Below are positions 39,801 through 47,132 of a DNA stretch of 64,000 nt, piece after piece. The notes beneath the pieces were generated by a model that saw only the letters and a program-made list of their open reading frames with translations, did no database searches and was not told where the DNA came from. Source of the DNA: Geodermatophilus siccatus (GTDB taxonomy: Bacteria > Actinomycetota > Actinomycetes > Mycobacteriales > Geodermatophilaceae); assembly GCF_900103785.1 (NCBI RefSeq), contig NZ_FNHE01000002.1, positions 514,298-578,297 on the forward strand. The letters are read 5' to 3'. A program made the position numbers and the translations under genes. The first letter of the stretch is position 1, and every line of letters begins with the position of its first letter.

Positions 39801-39907
39801 GCGGTCAGGCGCCGCTCGAACCGGGTGTGCAACCGGTCCAGCAGCCGGGGCCGGACGATGAGCCCACGGTCGGCGAGTGGCGGTGTGTACCGGAACGCCC
39901 GGCTCAT
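36848..39907 (-). CDS. Large ATPase-SARP transcriptional regulator
   Basis: 1019 residues. An N-terminal STAND/MalT-like ATPase (Walker A VVAPAGFGKTTLL near residue 37; Walker B LILDDVHL) is followed by about 500 residues of helical repeats. The C-terminal ~250 residues contain a winged helix (LRVLGPMQLRRDGTVVV onward) and a BTAD activation domain. The architecture is that of a signal-gated SARP-family activator, in reversed order compared with AfsR. ATG at 39907 lacks a strong ribosome-binding site but begins the conserved ATPase region. Confidence 0.88.
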   Translation of the reverse strand: MSRAFRYTPPLADRGLIVRPRLLDRLHTRFERRLTAVVAPAGFGKTTLLAQAVQENTLSPLGEDRWLTCQRDDTALSFLGAGAFAAVGLTAPVPEDPREAAVTVAEAIWHAAPRQVALILDDVHLVGPSSPGGHFVAELVEELPRNGHVVLASRPPLPVRTSRLLATGDAVVVGESELHFEDDEVAAFAESRHVAPDLLRDVGGWPALAELTATAGPYAVSGYVWEELLSRLTPDRRRALAVLVAVGGADDELATALLGVDVRLEELLDGLPLVARGRSGWWSLHGLWTEVLQHQLDPAEVAAVRRTAGLVLARRHRYHDAVDLLTEAGAWEELRRVVVEVCEVGTPLVPPDQLEGWLRRLPPAVQGSAEGLLLSAMVAEPISPDAAEQILERAFALAPDTAPVRVACLNALLEVAFRRSDGTRMRRVIEQLTDLAAHGHERAASWIPLFRGLLARTPGEVRAQLASPALVAGTALSPVQEWLRGHLLLRSLGDAAAAESVARAALQQPAPNMLVQTQCLLLESLRLRGRLDQAAELLPDLLAGIDPARVCTSPECVTYAVVLLGVLGRDAEAAELLRATRAALADSTVDWAPVAAAVAEASVAVSAGDETAAAAALRSVQHLRLSRRRGVLTVTPAALPLLYVLLPEVRPQWDAEPPPGCFEAVLELSRALVAVREQGRLEAVRRLSADARAVVRAVLPGPWTAELALGMVASGLEEGRALVEELGPRARGTLRGVSASGPPPVAATARRLLREMPPAPTSRLELRVLGPMQLRRDGTVVVARELRRERVRQLLGYLLTHDRPTRAAVTADLWPDLDEVAAARNLRVTLAYLHALLEPDRREPDAPYFVRSNGPILHLVVDEALQVDVVEFERHLDEAARLEHQGAPSAALAAYQQALALWDTEFLPDVSGGDWLQWERDRLRGRFVGAAVRAGELLLARGDAAAARTLGERALGVDNWSEEAHQLLVAALLESGDLLDARRQLRRCLQALAELGVPAQPRTAALARRLEVHRGRPPG

Positions 39908-40021
39908 GGGCGGACTGTACGGACGCCGCGCCCCTCGGGGGACCCACCGGATCGCGCCGGTCCGGTGCACCGACGCCGGGTGCGGGTCGCCGGCGCCGGC
40001 GGCGGGCGCGTCGTCCCCCGG

Positions 40022-41428
40022 TCAGCCGGGCAGCACCTTGCCGGGGTTCATCAGCCCGGCCGGGTCGAGCAGCTGCTTGACCCCGCGCATCAGCTCCAGC
40101 TCCAGCGGGTCCTTGTAGCCGGCGATCACGTCGCGCTTGGCCTGCCCGAGCCCGTGCTCGGCGCTGATGCTGCCGTCGAAGGCGGCCACCGAGTCGTACA
40201 CGATCCGGCTCAGCACGCCGGCCCGCGCCCGGAAGGCCCCGTCGTCCCTCGGCTCGGGCCCGCTCAGGTTGTAGTGCAGGTTGCCGTCCCCGACGTGGCC
40301 GTAGGCCACGACCCGGACACCGGGCAGGGCCTCGGCCAGCGCCCGGCCGGTGGCGGCCACGAACGCCGGGATCGAGCTGATCGGCACGGTGACGTCGTGC
40401 TTGAGGCTCGGGCCCTCGCAGTTCTGCGCCTCGGAGATGCCCTCCCGCAGCGCCCACAGCGCGGCGACCTGGGCCGAGCCGGAGGCGACCACGGCGTCGG
40501 CCACGACGTCCCGCTCGACCGCCTCCCCCAGCGCCGCCTCGACCACCGCGTCGAGGTCCCCGTCGGGCAGCGTGTCGCTGAGCTCGACCAGCGCGTACCA
40601 GGGGTGCACGTCGGCGATCGGGTCGCGGGCCCCTGCCGCGTGGCGCAGGACGAACTCCACGCTCCGCCGGGACATGAGCTCGAAGGCCGTCAGCCGGTCG
40701 CCGGCCGACCCGCGGACCACGCCGATGAGGTCCACCGCCGCCTGCGGGTCCGGCAGCGCCACCCACGCCGTCGCCCGGCTGCGGACGGCCGGGAACAGCT
40801 CGAGCACGGCGGCGGTGATGACGCCGAGCGTCCCCTCGGCTCCGACGAACAGCTGCTTGAGGTCGTAGCCGGTGTTGTCCTTGCGCAGGCCGCGCAGCCC
40901 GTCCCACACCCGCCCGTCGGGCAGCACGACCTCCAGGCCGAGGGTGAGGTCACGCATCGTGCCGTAGCGCAGCACCCCGGTGCCGCCGGCGTTGGTGGCC
41001 AGGTTGCCGCCGATCGTGCAGCTGCCCTCGGCACCCAGGGAGAGCGGGAACAGCCGGCCCGCGGCCGCGGCCGCCTCCTGCACGGTCTGCAGCACCACCC
41101 CGGCCTCCACGGTGATCGTCGAGTTCGCCGCGTCGAGGTCCCGGATCCGCCGCATCCGGGTCAGCGAGAGCACCACCTGCCGGCCGGAGGCGTCGGGCAC
41201 GGCGCCACCGCACAGCCCGGTGTTGCCGCCCTGCGGGACGACGGCGACGCCGAGCTCCCGGCACAGCGCGACCACCGCGGCCACCTCCTCGGTGCTGCCG
41301 GGGCGGACGACGGCCGCCGCCGTCCCCGAGTACGCGCCCCGCCAGTCGGTGAGGAAGCCCGCCGGGTCGTCGACCACCCCCGCGGGCCCGACGAGGTCCC
41401 GCAGCCGGGCGGCGAGGTCCGCGGTCAC
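40022..41428 (-). CDS. FAD-binding 2-hydroxyacid oxidase/dehydrogenase (GlcD/D2HGDH family)
   Basis: 468 residues. The FAD-binding PCMH domain has VVPQGGNTGLCGGA and EGSCTIGGNLATNAGG. The C-terminal domain has metal and substrate motifs VAYGHVGDGNLHYN and SISAEHGLGQAKRD. The family includes glycolate, D-lactate and D-2-hydroxyglutarate dehydrogenases. The GTG overlaps the mqo stop by four bases, so both flavoenzymes are made together. D-2-hydroxyglutarate or D-malate would fit the neighbouring aldarate pathway; this is inferred. Confidence 0.9.
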   Translation of the reverse strand: MTADLAARLRDLVGPAGVVDDPAGFLTDWRGAYSGTAAAVVRPGSTEEVAAVVALCRELGVAVVPQGGNTGLCGGAVPDASGRQVVLSLTRMRRIRDLDAANSTITVEAGVVLQTVQEAAAAAGRLFPLSLGAEGSCTIGGNLATNAGGTGVLRYGTMRDLTLGLEVVLPDGRVWDGLRGLRKDNTGYDLKQLFVGAEGTLGVITAAVLELFPAVRSRATAWVALPDPQAAVDLIGVVRGSAGDRLTAFELMSRRSVEFVLRHAAGARDPIADVHPWYALVELSDTLPDGDLDAVVEAALGEAVERDVVADAVVASGSAQVAALWALREGISEAQNCEGPSLKHDVTVPISSIPAFVAATGRALAEALPGVRVVAYGHVGDGNLHYNLSGPEPRDDGAFRARAGVLSRIVYDSVAAFDGSISAEHGLGQAKRDVIAGYKDPLELELMRGVKQLLDPAGLMNPGKVLPG

Positions 41429-42903
41429 CGCGCACCCCCGACGGCGAGCACCGGCGCCAGCCCGAGCACCCGGCGCGCCCGGGCCAGCTCGTCGGGCGTC
41501 GGGGGCGGCACGAGCTCCGCCAGCCGCGCGCCCCACTCGTCCCGCCGTCCGGGGGAGCCGGCGTCCAGGACGTCGAGCACGGTGGCCACGGCGGTGGAGG
41601 CACCCGGCGAGGCACCGAGCAGGGCGGCCAGCGACCCGCCCGCCGAGGTGACGACCTCGGTGCCGAAGCCGACCAGGGTGCCGCGGCCGTCGGTCTCCTT
41701 GAGCACCTGCACCCGCTGCCCGGCGTCCACCAGCCGCCAGTCCTCCTCGCGTGCCGTGGGCACGAAGCGGCGCAGCGCCGCCATCCGGGACGACGGCCGG
41801 GCGGTGACCTGGCGGACGAGGTAGGCGATCAGCGCGCGGTTGTCGCGCACCGAGGCGAGCAGCACCGGCAGGTTGCCCGGCCGCACCGAGCGGACCAGGT
41901 CGCCGAGCCGGCCGCGGGTGAGGAAGCGCGGCGAGAAGGCGGCGAACGGGCCGAACAGCAGCGATTCGCGCCCGTCGACCACCCGCAGGTCCAGGTGCGG
42001 CACGGAGATCGCCGGCGCGCCCGGCTCGGCGTGGCCGTAGACCTTGCCGCGGTGCGCGGCCACCAGCTCCGGCCGGTCGGTGCGCAGGAACCGGCCGCTG
42101 ATCGGGAAGGCGCCGTACCGCCGGACCTCGGGCACCCGCGCCGACTGCAGCAGCGGCAGCGTCCCGCCGCCGGCGCCGACGAAGACGTAGGGGGTCCGCA
42201 GCCGCCGGCGCGCCCCCGTCGCCCGGTCCCGCACCGCCAGTTCCCAGCGTCCGCCGCGCCGCCGCAGCGACGTCACCTCGGTGCCCAGCCGCACCTCGCC
42301 ACCGCGCGCCCGCAGGGCCGCCAGCAGCTGCCGGGTGAGGACGCCGAAGTCGACGTCGGTGCCCTGCGCCGCCCGGGTGGCGGCCATCGGCTCGCCCTCC
42401 GTACGGCCCGCCATCACCAGCGGGAGCCAGGTGGCGAGCACGTCCGGGTCGTCGCTGTACTCGAGGTCGGCGAAGAGCGGATGGCCGCGCAGCGCCTCGA
42501 CGCGGGCCCGCAGGTACGCCACCCCGTCGGCGCCGCGGCCCAGGCCCAGGTGCGGCACCGACCGGACGAACGCCCCGGGCGGCCCCAGCTCACCGCGCTC
42601 GACCAGCCGGGCCCAGAACACCAGGGAGGCGGCGAACTGCTCGGCGATCAGCACGGCGGCGCCGGGGTCGACGGTGCCGTCGGGCCGCCGCGGCGTGTAG
42701 TTGAACTCGCACAGCCCGGCGTGCCCGGTGCCGGCGTTGTTCTCCGCGGCCGAGCTCTCGCACCCGGCCTCGTCCAGCCGCTCGACCACGAGGACCCGCC
42801 GGTCCGGCTCGACCTGGGCGAGCAGCACGCCGAGCGTCGCGCTCATCACCCCACCGCCCACCAGCACGGCGTCCCAGTCCTCGACCGACCCGGTTCCCGG
42901 CAC
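41425..42903 (-). CDS. mqo: Malate:quinone oxidoreductase
   Basis: 492 residues, FAD-dependent and membrane-associated. It opens with the dinucleotide-binding VLVGGGVMSATLG, and the Mqo motif NNAGTGHAGLCEFNYTP follows. Later segments FVFVGAGGG-like and PHLDLRVVDGRESLLFGPFA are typical. It oxidises malate to oxaloacetate and passes electrons to quinone. The GTG at 42903 is preferred over one at 42912: a -10 box (42911-42916) ends seven bases before it, giving a leaderless mRNA and excluding the upstream codon. Confidence 0.92.
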   Translation of the reverse strand: MPGTGSVEDWDAVLVGGGVMSATLGVLLAQVEPDRRVLVVERLDEAGCESSAAENNAGTGHAGLCEFNYTPRRPDGTVDPGAAVLIAEQFAASLVFWARLVERGELGPPGAFVRSVPHLGLGRGADGVAYLRARVEALRGHPLFADLEYSDDPDVLATWLPLVMAGRTEGEPMAATRAAQGTDVDFGVLTRQLLAALRARGGEVRLGTEVTSLRRRGGRWELAVRDRATGARRRLRTPYVFVGAGGGTLPLLQSARVPEVRRYGAFPISGRFLRTDRPELVAAHRGKVYGHAEPGAPAISVPHLDLRVVDGRESLLFGPFAAFSPRFLTRGRLGDLVRSVRPGNLPVLLASVRDNRALIAYLVRQVTARPSSRMAALRRFVPTAREEDWRLVDAGQRVQVLKETDGRGTLVGFGTEVVTSAGGSLAALLGASPGASTAVATVLDVLDAGSPGRRDEWGARLAELVPPPTPDELARARRVLGLAPVLAVGGAR

Positions 42904-42910
42904 GGTGCGC

Positions 42911-42955
42911 ACGCTAGGGAGCTGCCGCGATGCCTGTCCAAGTCCGCTGCTGCAT
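42911..42955 (-). promoter_or_regulatory. mqo promoter with shared LysR-type operator (site A)
   Basis: On the minus strand, the 26-bp palindrome ATGC-N18-GCAT (42930-42955) ends in TTGGACAGGCAT. It is followed by exactly 13 bp and the -10 box TAGCGT. TGGACA inside the palindrome can serve as -35 with an 18-bp spacer. The same layout occurs before kdgD and tctC. Confidence 0.75.
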
Positions 42956-43044
42956 GATGCGATGCCCGGCCGGCATGGGACGCTGCGATGAGTTCCCCCC
43001 GCCGGGGGCGTCACCGCTCCGGACACGACGAGAGGGGCACCGGG

Positions 43045-43689
43045 ATGACGATGACCAGGGACGACGTGGAGCTGCGGGTCCGGCGGGAGCGGGACCGGCT
43101 GCTGCCCGTGCTCGAGGGCCTCGACGCCGACGGGTGGCGCACGCCGAGCCTGTGCGCCGGCTGGACGGTGCGCGACCTCGTCGTCCACCTGCTGATGCCC
43201 TACGAGCTGTCGGTGCCCCGGTTCCTCGCCCTCATGGTGCGCTCCGGCCTCCGCTTCGACCGGGCCGCGGACCGCTGGGCCCGCCGCGACCCGCGGTCCC
43301 CCGCGCAGGTCGTCGCCGCCCTGCGGGACACCGAGCACCTGCGCTTCGAGGCCGGGCCGGGAGCGCCGGCGGAGGCGCCGCTGAGCCACCTGGTGATCCA
43401 CGCCCAGGACGTCTACCGGCCGCTCGGCGTCCCGTCGCCGACCGACCCGGAGGACGCCGGCATCGCCCTCGGCCAGCTGACCGGCCGTCGTGCGCTCGCC
43501 CCCGGCCTGCTCGACGGGCTGGCCTTCACGGCCACCGACACCGACTGGCGCCACGGATCCGGCCTCCCGGTCAGCGGTCCGGCCACCGCGCTGCTCAGCA
43601 CGCTCGCCGGCCGCCCGGCGGCCCTCGACGACCTCACCGGCGAGGGCGTTCCCGAGGCACGTGCGCGGTTGCGGTCCGCCGCGACCTGA
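43045..43689 (+). CDS. Maleylpyruvate isomerase/DinB-like mycothiol-dependent family protein
   Basis: 214 residues of the TIGR03083 type common in actinomycetes. The N-terminal helix pair with LEGLDADGWRTPSLCAGWTVRDLVVHL is the signature, including the metal-site Asp-Leu-xx-His. A second His occurs in LSHLVIHAQDVYRPLG. Members are thought to catalyse mycothiol-linked reactions; no specific substrate can be named. ATG at 43045 with GAGGGG upstream. It is divergent from mqo across the operator. Confidence 0.83.
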   Translation: MTMTRDDVELRVRRERDRLLPVLEGLDADGWRTPSLCAGWTVRDLVVHLLMPYELSVPRFLALMVRSGLRFDRAADRWARRDPRSPAQVVAALRDTEHLRFEAGPGAPAEAPLSHLVIHAQDVYRPLGVPSPTDPEDAGIALGQLTGRRALAPGLLDGLAFTATDTDWRHGSGLPVSGPATALLSTLAGRPAALDDLTGEGVPEARARLRSAAT

Positions 43690-43697
43690 GCCGGCGC

Positions 43698-44618
43698 TCA
43701 GCCGAGGAGCAGGGCGATCCCGACCAGCACCGGGACCGACAGGACGGTGCTGAGCAGGACGACGTCCCGGGCGAGCAGCGTGCCGCGGTCGTGGGTCGCG
43801 GCGTAGACGAAGACGTTCTGCGCCGTCGGCAGCGCGGAGGTCACCGTGACCGCGAGCAGCGCTCCCCCGTCGAGGCCGGCGCCCCAGCGGCCCAGGGCGT
43901 AGGCCAGCGCCGGTTGCCCCACCGTCTTGAGCGCCACCGCCAGCCACACCGGCCCGGCGCCCTCGCCGGACGCCGGACGCGGCGCGCCGTGCAGGCTCAT
44001 CCCGTAGGCGAGCAGGGCCGCGGGCACGGCCAGCCCGGCGGTGAGCTCGACCGGCTGCAGCACCAGCGCCGGCAGCTCCGCCCCGGTCGCGGCCACCAGC
44101 ACGCCGAGGGCGCAGCCGATCACGACCGGCGTGGCCAGCGGCTGGAGCAGCACCCGCCAGCGGGACCGCGCCCGCGCGCGCGACCCGGCCAGCACGGCCA
44201 GGCCGACCGGGGCCATGACCAGCACCTGGAACAGCAGCACCGGGGCCACGAACGAGGCGTCGTCCAGCACGTACACCGAGATCGGGACGCCGAGGTTGCC
44301 GGCGTTGACGTACGAGGACGCCAGCCCACCGGCGGTCAGCTCGGCCGGCCGCAGCCGCCAGCGCCAGCGCGCCAGCCCGGCGAACAGCAGCGCGGCCAGC
44401 ACCGCGCTGCCGGCGGTGGCGACCAGCGCCGGTGACACCAGGACGCCGGGGTCGGCGTCGGCGAGGGTGAGCAGCAGCAGCGCCGGGGTCGCCACGACGT
44501 AGGAGAGCCTCGAGAGCACCGCCGCGGCGTCCTGCCCCAGGGTGCCGGTGCGGGCGACCAGCCAACCGACGGCGATGACCGCGGTGAGGGCGGCGAAGCC
44601 CCCCACCACCCCGTTCAC
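43698..44618 (-). CDS. AEC-family (auxin efflux carrier-type) transporter
   Basis: 306 residues with about ten membrane segments. AEC features include ATPALLLLTLAD, SYVNAGNLGVPI and TVTSALPTAQNVFVYA. Bacterial relatives export or import malonate, malate and other organic acids. The GTG overlaps the ATP-grasp stop by four bases. It is the last gene of the kdgD-led run, so it may move an acid intermediate of the pathway. Confidence 0.9.
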   Translation of the reverse strand: MNGVVGGFAALTAVIAVGWLVARTGTLGQDAAAVLSRLSYVVATPALLLLTLADADPGVLVSPALVATAGSAVLAALLFAGLARWRWRLRPAELTAGGLASSYVNAGNLGVPISVYVLDDASFVAPVLLFQVLVMAPVGLAVLAGSRARARSRWRVLLQPLATPVVIGCALGVLVAATGAELPALVLQPVELTAGLAVPAALLAYGMSLHGAPRPASGEGAGPVWLAVALKTVGQPALAYALGRWGAGLDGGALLAVTVTSALPTAQNVFVYAATHDRGTLLARDVVLLSTVLSVPVLVGIALLLG

Positions 44619-45577
44619 GCGGCGATCGCGTCCCCGACCGCGCGCACCAGCCGGGGCAGCGCCTCCGCCGGCGCGTGCGGGAGGAACAGGTTCGGCTCGG
44701 TGAGCTCCACCTCGAGCACCACCGGCCGGCCGGCGGGGTCGGCGACCAGGTCGATCCGGGCGTAGAGCAGCGGCGCGGCATCGCGCCCCCGCGAGCGGGG
44801 GGCATCGCGCCCCCGCGAGGGGAGGGCATCGCGCCCCCGCGAGGAAGGGGTATCACGCACCAGCGCGGGGAGGGCATCGCGCACCAGCGCGGGGACGGCG
44901 TCGACCACCGCCTGCGCCAGCTCCCGCTGCTCCGGCGTCGCGGTCGCCGGCCGCACCCCCCGGCGACCGCTGCGGTCCTGCCGCACGCCCTCACCGCGGC
45001 CGAGCATCGGGGGCTTGCGCGCGGCGTGCGAGAACCGGCCGCCGAGGAACAGCAGCGCCGTCTCCCCCGCGTCGTCCACGCTGGCCTGGTACGGCTGCAC
45101 CATCGCCGTCCGGCCGGCCGCGGTCAGCTGCGCGACGTGCGCCAGGACGTCGCCGGGGTCGGTCCAGCGTGCGGTGTCCCGGGCGCCCGCGGACACCGAC
45201 GGCTTGACCACCCACTCGCCCGCGTCGGGCAGGTCGGCGGCGCTCGCCGGGTCCCAGACCGTGGGCACGACCGGCAGCCCGGCGGCCTCGACGTCGCGCA
45301 GGTGGGTCTTGTCGGTGTTCCAGCGCAGCACGGCGGCGTCGTTGCGCAGCCGCGGGACGGCGTCGGCCCAGGCCAGGAACTCCGCCCGCCGCCAGGCGTA
45401 GTCCCAGCAGGAACGGACGACGGCCAGGTCGTACCCGGCCCAGTCGACCGCCGGGTCGTCCCAGCGCACGCAGTCGACGGCGCACCCGGCCTCCCGCAGC
45501 GCCGGCGCGGCGAGCGGGAGGTCCGGGTCGAGCCGCAGGCCGCGCTCGGAGCTGACGAGGGCGACCCGCGACGTCAC
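44615..45577 (-). CDS. ATP-grasp domain protein with in-frame 8-residue repeats
   Basis: 320 residues. It resembles stand-alone ATP-grasp proteins (DcsG/RimK/glutathione synthetase-like): RWNTDKTHLRDVEAAGLPVVPT, EWVVKPSVSAGARDT, MVQPYQASVDDAGETALLFL and the metal-binding LEVELTEPNLFL. Such enzymes join an acid to an amine using ATP. Between about residues 230 and 268 lies an insertion of five 8-residue repeats (ALPALVRD, ALPSRGRD types). GTG start overlapping the dehydrogenase stop. Its place in an aldarate operon is unexplained. Confidence 0.82.
   Translation of the reverse strand: MTSRVALVSSERGLRLDPDLPLAAPALREAGCAVDCVRWDDPAVDWAGYDLAVVRSCWDYAWRRAEFLAWADAVPRLRNDAAVLRWNTDKTHLRDVEAAGLPVVPTVWDPASAADLPDAGEWVVKPSVSAGARDTARWTDPGDVLAHVAQLTAAGRTAMVQPYQASVDDAGETALLFLGGRFSHAARKPPMLGRGEGVRQDRSGRRGVRPATATPEQRELAQAVVDAVPALVRDALPALVRDTPSSRGRDALPSRGRDAPRSRGRDAAPLLYARIDLVADPAGRPVVLEVELTEPNLFLPHAPAEALPRLVRAVGDAIAA
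44777..44896. repeat. Five 24-bp tandem repeats inside the ATP-grasp gene
   Basis: Units begin at 44777, 44801, 44825, 44849 and 44873, each 24 bp and opening GG(C/T)ATC(G/A)CGC. Because 24 is divisible by three the array stays in frame and encodes 8-residue repeats on the minus strand. The first three units differ from the last two (CCCCGCGAG versus ACCAGCGCG), suggesting two rounds of duplication. Confidence 0.9.
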
Positions 45578-47103
45578 CGCGGCAGCTGCAGGACGCCGTC
45601 GACCCGCCGCGGGATGTCGCGGAAGTCGTCGGTCAGCTCCTCCGGCAGCACCTCCTGCGGCGCGCCCTGCCAGGTCACCGGGCGCAGGAAGCGGCGGATA
45701 GCCGTCGTCCCCACCGAGGTGTGCTGCGAGTTCGTCGACGGCCACGGGCCACCGTGGTGCTGCGCCCAGGACACGGCCACGCCGGTCGGGTAGGCGTCGT
45801 AGACCAGCCGGCCGGCCCGCGTGCGCAGCTCCTGCGAGACGGCCAGCGGCAGCTCGGTCTCCCCATCGCCGCGCAGCACGGTGGCGGTGAGCGAGGACGG
45901 CATGGCGTCGAGCGCGGCGAACAGCTCCTTCTCGCCGTCGTAGCGCGCGACGACCGACACCGGGCCGAAGCACTCCTCGGTCACCTCGTGCGGGAGGTCG
46001 GCCGCCGAGGTGGTGAGCAGGCGGGGCACGGCCTCGAAGCCCCGGCCCGAGGGGTCCCCGCCGCGGGCGATCTCCTCGACGCCGGGTGCTGCGGCCAGGC
46101 CGTCGGAGATGCGCCCGTAGGAGGCGGCGATGCCCTCGTTGAGCAGCACCGGGGCGGCCGTGCCGCGCACGGCCTCGGCCATCGCGTCGACGACGGCGTC
46201 GCCCTCGGGCCCGGCGGGCACGAACGCCAGGCCCGGCTTGGTGCAGAACTGGCCGCCCCCGAGGGTGAAGGAGCCGACCAGCTCGGCGCCGATCGTCGTC
46301 CCCCGCTCGGCGGCGGCCGACGGCGTGACGACGACGGGGTTGAGGCTGGACAGCTCGCCGAAGAACGGCACCGGGTCGGGCCGCCGCTCGATGATCTCCA
46401 GCAACGCGCGGCCGCCGTTGACCGAGCCGGTGAAGCCGACGGCGCGGATCGCGGGGTGGGCGACCAGGTCGGCGCCGGCCTGCAGGCCGTGCACGATGCC
46501 GAGCGTGCCGTCGGGCGCCCCGGCCTCGCGGGCGGCGGCGTCCAGGACGTCGAAGACCAGCTGCGAGGTCGCCGGGTGCGAGCCGTGCGCCTTGACGACG
46601 ACGGGGCAGCCGGCGGCCAGCGCCGAGGCGGTGTCGCCGCCGGGCACGGAGAAGGCCAGCGGGAAGTTGCTGGCCCCGAAGACCGCGACCGGGCCGATCG
46701 GCACGAGCATCCGGCGCAGGTCCGGGCGCGGGCCCATCGGGGTGTCCCCGGCGGAGTCGATCGCGGCCTCGAGGTAGCTGCCCTCGTCGAGCACCTCGGC
46801 GAACAGCCGCAGCTGGTAGCAGGTGCGGGTCAGCTCACCGTTCAGCCGGGTCGGGCCGAGCGCGGTCTCCCGGTCGGCGACGGCGACCACGTCGTCCCGC
46901 CGGGCCTCCAGGGCGTCGGCGAGGGCGCGCAGCAGCGCCGCCCGGCCGGCGCGGCCGAGGGCGTCCAGGGCGGGGGCCGCGGCGAGCGCGGCCGCGCAGA
47001 GCCGGTCCACCTCCTCGGTGGTGGTCTCCTGGGCGACCACCTCGACGGCCTCGCCGGTGCGGGGGTCGGTGCTGACGACTCCGGAGTCGGGGCGTGTGGA
47101 CAC
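45574..47103 (-). CDS. Alpha-ketoglutarate semialdehyde (2,5-dioxovalerate) dehydrogenase
   Basis: 509 residues, NADP-dependent aldehyde dehydrogenase superfamily. The segment PMGPRPDLRRMLVPIGPVAVFGASNFPLAFS-type is diagnostic of the KGSADH group. The catalytic Glu lies in FFGELSSLNP and the Cys in LGGGQFCTKPG. It oxidises 2,5-dioxopentanoate to 2-oxoglutarate, the last step of aldarate breakdown. GTG with AGGAGG upstream. It follows the dehydratase genes by about 30 bp. Confidence 0.93.
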   Translation of the reverse strand: MSTRPDSGVVSTDPRTGEAVEVVAQETTTEEVDRLCAAALAAAPALDALGRAGRAALLRALADALEARRDDVVAVADRETALGPTRLNGELTRTCYQLRLFAEVLDEGSYLEAAIDSAGDTPMGPRPDLRRMLVPIGPVAVFGASNFPLAFSVPGGDTASALAAGCPVVVKAHGSHPATSQLVFDVLDAAAREAGAPDGTLGIVHGLQAGADLVAHPAIRAVGFTGSVNGGRALLEIIERRPDPVPFFGELSSLNPVVVTPSAAAERGTTIGAELVGSFTLGGGQFCTKPGLAFVPAGPEGDAVVDAMAEAVRGTAAPVLLNEGIAASYGRISDGLAAAPGVEEIARGGDPSGRGFEAVPRLLTTSAADLPHEVTEECFGPVSVVARYDGEKELFAALDAMPSSLTATVLRGDGETELPLAVSQELRTRAGRLVYDAYPTGVAVSWAQHHGGPWPSTNSQHTSVGTTAIRRFLRPVTWQGAPQEVLPEELTDDFRDIPRRVDGVLQLPR

Positions 47104-47132
47104 GGGGGCCTCCTGTGCGGTGGTGCGGGTGG

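Noticed and set aside
44777..44896. CRISPR-like or noncoding repeat array
   Set aside because: Units are directly adjacent without spacers and keep the reading frame of an ATP-grasp gene.
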